Part shown: one piece after another, positions 57,886-64,000 of the stretch
How positions within the stretch are numbered: position 1 is the first letter of the stretch
Layout: each line of letters starts with the position of its first letter
DNA from: Candidatus Gastranaerophilales bacterium
GTDB lineage: Bacteria; Cyanobacteriota; Vampirovibrionia; Gastranaerophilales; Gastranaerophilaceae
Assembly: GCA_900769645.1 (NCBI GenBank)
Contig: CAAGHI010000076.1
Location: 108,894-172,893, forward strand
Length of the DNA stretch: 64,000 nt
Direction: 5' to 3'
Notes under the pieces: generated by a model
What the model saw: the letters and a program-made list of their open reading frames with translations, nothing else
Databases searched by the model: none
Told to the model about the DNA's origin: nothing
Position numbers and translations under genes: made by a program

Positions 57886-58896
57886 ATGTTCAAAAAATTG
57901 CTAATATTAGTTATAATAGGACTTATTATAGGAGAAAAGACTATGGCAAAAGACGTTTTGACAACTAAACAACAAGATATCGCAATTATTTCAGCTTTTA
58001 CAGCGGTAGGAAACTTGACAGATCTTGAACCTGCAATTAATAAAGGGCTTGATGATGGGCTTACAATTAACGAAATTAAAGAAGCTCTTATTCAAATGTA
58101 CGCATACTGCGGATTTCCAAGGAGTTTAAACGGACTCGGCACATTGTTAAGTGTTACTGACAAGAGAAAAGAAGCCGGCAAAAAAGACGTTGAAGGCGAA
58201 GCTGGAACCCCTCTAACAGGCGACAAATTGGCAGTCGGCACAGCAACTCAAACTCAATTGGCTGGAGCTCCCGTAAAAGGTCGATTTTTCGATTTTGCCC
58301 CAGGGATTGACGAATTTTTGAAAACTCACTTATTCGGTGATATTTTCGCTCGTGGTGTGCTTTCTCACGAAGATAGAGAAATCGCAACGATTGCAGCTCT
58401 TTCAGCAATGGAAGGAGTCGAACCTCAATTAAAAGCACACATTCAAATTGGCAAAAATGCTGGACTTACAGATGCACAAGTTGAAGAAATTATTAAAGTC
58501 ACTAAAAAAGGCGGAGTTTTCAAACTCGGTCAAGAAAACACTGCTTATGCAAAATATTTTGTTGGCGAAAGCTATCTAAATCCATTGACATCAGAAGGCG
58601 TTCACTCTGCAAATGTAACATTTGAACCAAAATGCAGAAACGACTGGCACATTCACCACAACGGCGGTCAAATTTTGCTTGTAACAGACGGCAGAGGCTG
58701 GTACCAAGAATGGGGCAAACCTGCTCAAGAACTTCACAGAGGCGATGTTGTAAACATTCCTGCGGAAGTAAAACATTGGCACGGTGCAGCAAAAGATAGT
58801 TGGTTTTCACATGTTGCAATCGCTGTTCCCGCTGAAAATGCGACAACTGAGTGGCTTGAAAAAGTTAGCGATGAAGACTATAATAAGCTAAAATAA
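57886..58896 (+). CDS. carboxymuconolactone decarboxylase-like domains fused to a cupin
   Basis: 336 residues. Two CMD-type helical domains (about 27-115 and 150-225; IKEALIQMYAYCGFPRSLNG and IATIAALSAMEGVEPQLKAH), then a cupin with metal motif WHIHHNGGQILLVTDGRG and a second AEVKHWHGAAKDSWFSH. The first CMD half keeps a single active-site Cys rather than CxxC, so thiol activity of the AhpD type is doubtful. Two starts are possible: ATG 57886 (AAAGGAAA upstream) gives a hydrophobic leader MFKKLLILVIIGLIIG; ATG 57943 has a stronger AGGAG and a cytoplasmic product. Family members from gut bacteria often have signal peptides, so 57886 is listed. Confidence 0.82.
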   Translation: MFKKLLILVIIGLIIGEKTMAKDVLTTKQQDIAIISAFTAVGNLTDLEPAINKGLDDGLTINEIKEALIQMYAYCGFPRSLNGLGTLLSVTDKRKEAGKKDVEGEAGTPLTGDKLAVGTATQTQLAGAPVKGRFFDFAPGIDEFLKTHLFGDIFARGVLSHEDREIATIAALSAMEGVEPQLKAHIQIGKNAGLTDAQVEEIIKVTKKGGVFKLGQENTAYAKYFVGESYLNPLTSEGVHSANVTFEPKCRNDWHIHHNGGQILLVTDGRGWYQEWGKPAQELHRGDVVNIPAEVKHWHGAAKDSWFSHVAIAVPAENATTEWLEKVSDEDYNKLK

Positions 58897-58919
58897 CAAT
58901 AAAATTTAAAGGACTAAAA

Positions 58920-59792
58920 ATGGAAATAGTAAGTATACAAACCCCACGTGGACTGATTTTAAAGGGTGCAATGTGGGGTGATACCTCAATGAATACCGTT
59001 GTTATTATGATGAGCGGAATTTGTAGCAACGTATTTCAAAATGAACTTCTGCCGGAAGCCGGAAAAGTATTGAGTAAAAACGGAATTGCATTTATTGCAG
59101 GACAAGCTACGGACGCTTTTTCATTCATAAGTTACTCAAACACAAAAACCGGCAAACAAACAACAACCGGCGTTGTTACAGACGATTTCAGCATGGCTTA
59201 TGAAGATGTCGAATCTTATGTAAAATACGCAAAAGACCTCGGCTTCAAAAAAATTATCCTTGCAGGACATTCGCTCGGTTCAAACAGAGTTATTCACTAT
59301 TTGGCAAATACAACTGACGAATATGTCGATAACTTTATATTAAGCGCACCTGTGGATTTGAAACACTTTTTTGACATTATACCTGATAAAGAAATGTATT
59401 TTGATACAGCTCAAAAATTTGTTGACGAAGGCAGAGGAAAAGACATTTTGCCATTCGCATTTATGGGATTTTCCCCGATGACGGCAAACACGCTCCTTGC
59501 GTTTTATAATGCAGAAAACCTCAAAAATTGCCCTGTAATAAGTGAAGATGGTGAAACTCGCTCTCTTTCTCAAATGAAAGTAAACGGTGCATTCATAATC
59601 GGAGCCTGCGACAGCATGACAAACAAGAATGCAGAAGGTTTTATCAGAAAAATTAATTCTTATTGTAAAAATCCGGAGAAAAACCGTATTGTCGTTGTCC
59701 CAAATGCTTCTCACATCTATTATGCAAAGCATAAAGAACATGCCTGCGCCGTTTTGGACTGCGTAAAATCGTTCGACTGCGTCAAAATTTAA
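58920..59792 (+). CDS. alpha/beta hydrolase
   Basis: 290 residues. Alpha/beta hydrolase fold with the nucleophile elbow GHSLGSNR in IILAGHSLGSNRVIHYLA, a probable catalytic His in VPNASHIYYAKHKEH near the C-terminus, and an acid residue in GACDSMTNKN. Residues about 45-75 form the oxyanion-side loop. It resembles DUF1749-type or serine aminopeptidase-like hydrolases. Start 23 bases after the CMD-cupin gene, so an operon is likely. Substrate unknown. Confidence 0.8.
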   Translation: MEIVSIQTPRGLILKGAMWGDTSMNTVVIMMSGICSNVFQNELLPEAGKVLSKNGIAFIAGQATDAFSFISYSNTKTGKQTTTGVVTDDFSMAYEDVESYVKYAKDLGFKKIILAGHSLGSNRVIHYLANTTDEYVDNFILSAPVDLKHFFDIIPDKEMYFDTAQKFVDEGRGKDILPFAFMGFSPMTANTLLAFYNAENLKNCPVISEDGETRSLSQMKVNGAFIIGACDSMTNKNAEGFIRKINSYCKNPEKNRIVVVPNASHIYYAKHKEHACAVLDCVKSFDCVKI

Positions 59793-59846
59793 CAAAAATT
59801 TAAAAACTGGCAAAAAATAATTTTTTCAAATTTTATATACCCCATA

Positions 59847-60422
59847 ATGAATATCAATAAAATTACTCCGAATATAAATTTTGGTGCAAGACACGTCATG
59901 GATATGAATGTCGGAAAACTTAATGATGGCAAATATATTCAAAAAAATGTCGCATTTGTAGAGCTTGACCCGACAGACAAAAAAGACAGAAATGCACTTA
60001 AAAAAATTGCTCACGATTGGGGCTATTATTGTTTTGCAGAAGACATCTATAACGAAGTCAATCTTTCCTTGAAAGATAATCCTGATAAAGGACAGGTTTT
60101 TGCTCTTACAACGCAAGCTCGAAACTTTGAAAACCTTGACGCTGATGCCGTTTTAGGACTAGCAGAAATAAATACGAAAGATAAAAAGAAATTCCACACC
60201 GTTTACATAGAACGCCTTCAAACAAATCCGGAATATCTTGATGCTTACGAAAAACCACAATATCGGGGAATTGGAACCTCTATTCATAAATGTCTTTTCA
60301 AAGAATATCAAGGCAACAGAATAACATTAAATTCAGTCCCTTTGACCTCCGTCCTTGAACACTATGAAAAAAACGGATATGTTCGCCGAGATTGCAGTTA
60401 TACATTTGACTACGATGCTTAG
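59847..60422 (+). CDS. GNAT-like N-acetyltransferase with INFGA N-terminus
   Basis: 191 residues. The C-terminal half has a GNAT acetyl-CoA motif: QYRGIGTSIHKCLFKEYQG followed by SVPLTSVLEHYEKNGYVR. The N-terminus MNINKITPNINFGARHV carries the I-x-F-G-A pattern seen in the 44634 protein. The first 60 residues are otherwise unassigned. TATATA lies seven bases before the ATG and there is no Shine-Dalgarno, so the mRNA may be leaderless. Substrate unknown. Confidence 0.7.
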   Translation: MNINKITPNINFGARHVMDMNVGKLNDGKYIQKNVAFVELDPTDKKDRNALKKIAHDWGYYCFAEDIYNEVNLSLKDNPDKGQVFALTTQARNFENLDADAVLGLAEINTKDKKKFHTVYIERLQTNPEYLDAYEKPQYRGIGTSIHKCLFKEYQGNRITLNSVPLTSVLEHYEKNGYVRRDCSYTFDYDA

Positions 60423-60492
60423 TAAAAAATCTTTACAATAATTAAAGTTTTACTCAACTATTGCCGTAATATAGAACAGCAATAGGAGTACT

Positions 60493-61404
60493 ATGAGTTT
60501 AGTTATTGATTCAAATCTTGAATATTTACAAAGTGTTCTACATATTAGCAAAGTCACTTTTGAAGAAAAATATGGCGACAAATCTGTTGACGAAATTATT
60601 GAAGCAGAGGCAGCTCAGGGCAATCAGGAAGCGATTAAACTAGCTCAAGAGCTAACTACTAACGTAAACCTTGTTATGGAATTGTTTGACCTTGCAGACA
60701 CCAATAACAAGTATATGATTTTGCGAGAAATGTCTGCTCAACAATTACAAGTTTTCTTACCGGAAATGGAAGAAAAAGACTTGTTACAGGGTTTATTCTT
60801 TTTCACAGAGGACAAGTTGATGAAAATGTTGGAAGATCTTCCGGCTGAACAGCTTGTAAATACTGTGTTTGAAATGTTTTCAAAAGAAGAAATTGTTCAA
60901 CTTTTACCGGACGAGCAACTTGACAAATTTTTAACAAGCACCGACATTGACAAAAATAAAATCCTAAAACACATGCAATCAATTCCGGAAGAATACGTTG
61001 CGCAAGTTTTAGAACAAATTACAGGCGAAGCACAAGAAGGCTTGGATAGCATTGATTTGTCTAAGAAATTTGGGGAATTAAATCCATTGGAATTCAAAGA
61101 TGCCGTAACAGCGTTTCAACCGACTCAAAAGCAACAACTTGTTTTATCACTTGGCAAAGAGCACGAAGAATGGTTTCAGTTGTTTGATGCAAGCGCTTAC
61201 ACAAAAGTCATAAACCGTGAAAAACAGCAGCCGGAAGTTGTCAAAGCAATGTCCGTTATCGATCCGGAATATATACAAAATATGATTACGGAACTACCAA
61301 ATGATCTTCTATCAATCGTTATAACCCAAATTGACACAGAAAAATTTGCAGATATTTTGATGAATGAATTCCCTGAAATAATGGCTGAAATTATCCTAAA
61401 ATAA
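60493..61404 (+). CDS. MgtE_N/FliG-like helical repeat protein
   Basis: 303 residues. Arrays of short helices resemble MgtE N-terminal and FliG armadillo-like repeats: LREMSAQQLQVFLPEMEEKD, MLEDLPAEQLVNTVFEMFSK, then QLLPDEQLDKFLTST and MITELPNDLLSIVITQIDTE. There is no CBS or membrane domain and no flagellar genes in the window, so it is probably a scaffold. GGAG precedes the ATG. Convergent with the XRE gene. Function not recognised beyond the fold. Confidence 0.6.
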   Translation: MSLVIDSNLEYLQSVLHISKVTFEEKYGDKSVDEIIEAEAAQGNQEAIKLAQELTTNVNLVMELFDLADTNNKYMILREMSAQQLQVFLPEMEEKDLLQGLFFFTEDKLMKMLEDLPAEQLVNTVFEMFSKEEIVQLLPDEQLDKFLTSTDIDKNKILKHMQSIPEEYVAQVLEQITGEAQEGLDSIDLSKKFGELNPLEFKDAVTAFQPTQKQQLVLSLGKEHEEWFQLFDASAYTKVINREKQQPEVVKAMSVIDPEYIQNMITELPNDLLSIVITQIDTEKFADILMNEFPEIMAEIILK

Positions 61405-61626
61405 CTAAAACCTCAACAAATTCGTAATATCGGTTTCAAGAAAATTCGCTAATTTAGTAATTTTTACCAGCGACATATTCTGAACCCCACGTTCAATTCT
61501 GCTGATATACTCACGAGCAACACCGATTTTTTCGGCAAGTGTCTCTTGCGAGTATCCTTGACGAATTCTTTCCGCTTTTACATTTAGACCAAATTGTTTT
61601 AAAATTTCTTTTTCGTGATTGTACAT
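61405..61626 (-). CDS. XRE family HTH regulator
   Basis: 73 residues. A compact Cro/CI-type HTH: AERIRQGYSQETLAEKIGVAREYISRIERGVQNMS, about residues 18-53. No other domain, so it is a dimer-type repressor. No operator is identifiable. It follows the MgtE_N-like gene with converging 3' ends that touch. Confidence 0.85.
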   Translation of the reverse strand: MYNHEKEILKQFGLNVKAERIRQGYSQETLAEKIGVAREYISRIERGVQNMSLVKITKLANFLETDITNLLRF

Positions 61627-61764
61627 AGCACTATTTTACAAGTTTTTTTGATATTTTTCTTGTACCTTATAAGTGCCAGCAGTGGTAACTTATAAATGCC
61701 CAAAAGTTTAATTTACTTTTGGGCAATAGCTTGATATAATCGAAAATCCGTCAACTTATCCAAT

Positions 61765-63147
61765 CTAAAAAGCGTCTGTCTTAATAGGGTTTTTAAATTT
61801 CGTAATATTGCCTTGGAATAGAAGCTTAACAGTCCCTACAGAACCGTTTCTGTGTTTTGCAATAATAATCTCTGATTCACCTTTAGATTGAGCTTTTGCA
61901 GCAATTTCTTCCTCGCCCTCATCAGTTTTTCGATAATATTCATCACGGTAGATAAACATTACAATATCGGCGTCTTGTTCGATTGAACCTGATTCCCTCA
62001 AGTCTGAAAGCATCGGACGCTTATCTGTTCTGGATTCTACCGCACGAGACAACTGCGAAAGTGCAATTACAGGGACATCAAGCTCTTTTGCAAGAATTTT
62101 CAAACCTCTGGAAATCGCAGAAATCTGTTGCATACGATCTTCCTTGCCAGAACTTTCCATCAATTGCAAATAGTCGATTAGGATTAAGCCCAAATCCTTT
62201 TCTTGCATCTTCAAACGACGACATTTCGCACGAATATCCGTCAACGTACACCCTGACGTATCATCGATATAAATCGGAGCCTGTGCAAACGCATTCATAG
62301 CTGTTGCAAGCTTTTCCCAGTCCTTGCTCTGCATATTACCGGTCTTAACCCTTTGGGAGTCAATTTCTGCCTCTGAGCACAACATACGTTGCATCAACTG
62401 CCCCTTTGACATTTCAAGAGAGAATATCGCAACAGGGACTTTTGCCTTTAGCGCAACATTCTGTGCAATGTTAAGCGCAAAAGCCGTTTTCCCCATCGCT
62501 GGGCGGGCTGCAAGGATAATTAAGTCAGATTTTTGTAAACCATTCAACATAGCATCTAATTCGTAGAAATCCGTTGGTACACCTGTCAATTCGTCCTTAT
62601 GCTCATAACGATATTCAATCTGTTCATAAGTGTTCAAAACTAAGTCTTTTACATGCACCAAATCCGATGTTGCTTTTTTAGAAGCTATGTCAAATATAAG
62701 CTTTTCGGCACTATCCAGCGATTGGTCAATTGGATTTACATCGTATCCAAAAGATACTATTTCAGAACCTGCGTTGATTAGAGCCCTTTTAATAGCTTTT
62801 TCCTGAATAATTTTTGCATAATACTCAATGTTTGTCGTCGTAATTGTCTTGTAGCACAAATCGTTTACAAACGCACGACCACCAATCGTTTCAAGTTTTG
62901 AATTGAAATTCAAAACATCTGAAACCGACACAATATCAATTCTTTCATTGGAGTTAAACAATTGCAGCATAGAATCATAAATATATCTGTGTGCAGGCTT
63001 ATAAAAACTTTCAGGTTTAAGGATTTCAACGACTTTCGTAATCACATTCGGATTAACCAAAATCGCCCCAAGTACAGCCTCTTCCGCCTCAATATTTTGG
63101 GGTAACATTCCTAAATTATTTTCTTTTTCTTTGTCTTTTACTGCCAT
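61765..63147 (-). CDS. dnaB: replicative DNA helicase
   Basis: 460 residues. The N-terminal DnaB domain (about 15-115; PQNIEAEEAVLGAILVNPNV) and the RecA-like core with Walker A AARPAMGKTAFALN, IFSLEMSKGQLMQRM, LILIDYLQLM and SDLRESGSIEQDADIVMF are complete. No intein. It forms the hexameric ring that unwinds DNA ahead of the replisome. It is followed 138 bases later by the XRE gene. PriA at 20926 would help to reload it. Confidence 0.95.
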   Translation of the reverse strand: MAVKDKEKENNLGMLPQNIEAEEAVLGAILVNPNVITKVVEILKPESFYKPAHRYIYDSMLQLFNSNERIDIVSVSDVLNFNSKLETIGGRAFVNDLCYKTITTTNIEYYAKIIQEKAIKRALINAGSEIVSFGYDVNPIDQSLDSAEKLIFDIASKKATSDLVHVKDLVLNTYEQIEYRYEHKDELTGVPTDFYELDAMLNGLQKSDLIILAARPAMGKTAFALNIAQNVALKAKVPVAIFSLEMSKGQLMQRMLCSEAEIDSQRVKTGNMQSKDWEKLATAMNAFAQAPIYIDDTSGCTLTDIRAKCRRLKMQEKDLGLILIDYLQLMESSGKEDRMQQISAISRGLKILAKELDVPVIALSQLSRAVESRTDKRPMLSDLRESGSIEQDADIVMFIYRDEYYRKTDEGEEEIAAKAQSKGESEIIIAKHRNGSVGTVKLLFQGNITKFKNPIKTDAF

Positions 63148-63230
63148 GCTTTTCTCCTAAAAACATGATACACAAAAAATGGTTCACAAAGAATATTGAC
63201 AAACAAATTTTAACATTCCAAACTATAATT

Positions 63231-63749
63231 ATGAAAAAATTAATCGCGAATTTCAAAGCATTTATACAACAAATTCAGTCAAAAACACCTGAAAAAATAG
63301 GAAAAATTTTGCTCAGAGAAGCTTTACAAATCTCATCGGCAGAATCCTGCACCGGTGGGCTTGTAAGTTCTAGACTGACGGACGTTTCAGGTAGTTCTGC
63401 ATACGTTAGAATGAATTTTGTCACCTACTCAAATGAGGCAAAACAAAAAATCCTTAATGTTTCACTAGACACACTCGAAAAATACGGTGCAGTAAGCGAA
63501 GAATGTGCACGAGAAATGGCACAAGGCTTACAACAATTGACACAAAGCGATGTTGTAATTTGTACAACCGGAGTAGCCGGACCAACAGGCAGTGAGGCAA
63601 AACCTGTCGGATTAATGTATATGGCATGCGGCTTCAACGGCAAAATAGAAGTTCGCAAAGTAAAATTATCCCCAAACTACAATCGCAAAAATATGAAATT
63701 CCTATTCTCCGAAGAGGCGTTGAAATTTGTTTTGGAAACAATTTTATAA
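63231..63749 (+). CDS. CinA-type nicotinamide-nucleotide amidase
   Basis: 172 residues from ATG 63231. Conserved SSAESCTGGLVSSRLTDVSGSS, VTYSNEAKQKILNV and TGVAGPTGSEAKPVGLMYMA match PncC/CinA C-terminal domains, which deamidate NMN in pyridine nucleotide recycling. An upstream in-frame ATG (63165) would add 22 residues without a Shine-Dalgarno. TATAAT ends one base before ATG 63231, so the start is not settled. Stand-alone amidase, no CinA N-terminal domain. Divergent from dnaB. Confidence 0.85.
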   Translation: MKKLIANFKAFIQQIQSKTPEKIGKILLREALQISSAESCTGGLVSSRLTDVSGSSAYVRMNFVTYSNEAKQKILNVSLDTLEKYGAVSEECAREMAQGLQQLTQSDVVICTTGVAGPTGSEAKPVGLMYMACGFNGKIEVRKVKLSPNYNRKNMKFLFSEEALKFVLETIL

Positions 63750-64000
63750 AATCTTTCAGAATGACGTAAATAGCAATTACAACAGATTACGGAGTCAAAT
63801 TGCCACGATAGCGGAATGAACAATAACTTGTTAGCGAAACAAATAACAAAACGAGTGTTGTTTGAGCGGTAAAGTTATTCAATAAGCTGGATACTTGCTT
63901 GCATCGTAGGCGAGTAACGAGCCGTACGAGGCAGGATGCCCTTGTGGTACGCTAACCGCTCGTAATGACGATTTCATAATCTGTTATGCATGTGTATAGC
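63750..64000. other. end-of-window repeats
   Basis: A half GTCATTCTGA element (63755-63765), then atcgtaggcgagtaacgagccgtacgaggcagg at about 63902-63935, which is the inverse of the 30900-30940 part of the tRNA-Gln duplicated unit. No coding sequence seen. Confidence 0.5.

Noticed and set aside
63165..63230. Longer N-terminus of the CinA-type amidase
   Set aside because: No ribosome site and no family similarity in these 22 residues; kept only as an alternative.

Overview
The window reads as a chromosomal segment of a low-GC, diderm, non-photosynthetic bacterium, most likely a gut Vampirovibrionia (Melainabacteria), order Gastranaerophilales. This placement is an inference with no marker-gene comparison behind it. 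It rests on AT-rich codon use, an outer-membrane MlaA homologue and a lipopolysaccharide-type GT9 transferase, prepilins with the TLAEVLITLGIIGVVAA-type signal, two proteins with a short N-terminal ISFRG/INFGA motif, and no photosynthesis genes. Mostly it is ordinary chromosome (dapB, priA, trxA, gmk, coaBC, proBA, hemW, tyrA, dnaB, ispD, thiL, three tRNAs), but it is peppered with short dispersed repeats that have entered coding sequence in several places.

Layout. 1-4.6 kb: the 3' part of a very large Lys-rich coiled-coil protein with two related hydrophobic blocks. 4.6-11.8 kb: a secreted GH13 amylase-like enzyme opposite a run of ROK sugar kinase, GT9, GAF-GGDEF-degenerate HD-GYP, thiL and ispD. 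12-14.7 kb: zinc-ribbon protein, an apparently dead M48-like protein and a GT2 transferase. 14.8-19.3 kb: a signalling run (TPR-GAF-HD-GYP, secreted TPR protein, NarL-type regulator, pentapeptide protein). 19.6-24 kb: dapB, a PC4-like gene, priA and trxA, with four copies of a 110-bp inverted-repeat element in the gaps. 24-29.2 kb: DEDDh exonuclease, OPA transporter, gmk, coaBC, NIF3. 29.2-30.6 kb: a prepilin-like gene whose apparent true start is followed by a C10 tract that puts it one base out of frame. 30.7-36.2 kb: tRNA-Gln, zinc-ribbon gene, Fe-S nitroreductase, proB, orphan antitoxin, proA, tRNA-Ser. 36.2-39.4 kb: an accessory segment beside tRNA-Ser (DUF1848, cupin, MarR, truncated Mu-type transposase, duplicated 21-bp sites). 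39.4-44.6 kb: tRNA-Met, a decayed prepilin, an acetyltransferase, an MlaA-hydrolase fusion and hemW.

44.6-56.7 kb is the most unusual part. It holds a 1062-residue acidic membrane protein ending in a TonB-C-like domain, a sigma-like factor, a zinc-ribbon STAND ATPase with TPRs, a membrane-anchored vWA protein, an FHA-like polytopic membrane protein, a second TonB-C protein, two tiny membrane proteins and a zinc-ribbon/TM protein joined across an A10 tract to a third TonB-C domain. No exbB or exbD is present. It could be an undescribed envelope-spanning sensing system. 56.9-63.8 kb returns to housekeeping and metabolic genes (tyrA, CMD-cupin, hydrolase, GNAT, MgtE_N-like, XRE, dnaB, cinA-type amidase).

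Regulation visible in the sequence: several genes have TATAAT only 6-9 bases before the ATG and no Shine-Dalgarno, which implies leaderless mRNAs (ROK kinase, GGDEF gene, gmk, proB, marR), while many neighbours have clear Shine-Dalgarno sites. The marR promoter spacer is filled by a 14-bp palindrome that recurs before the cupin gene.
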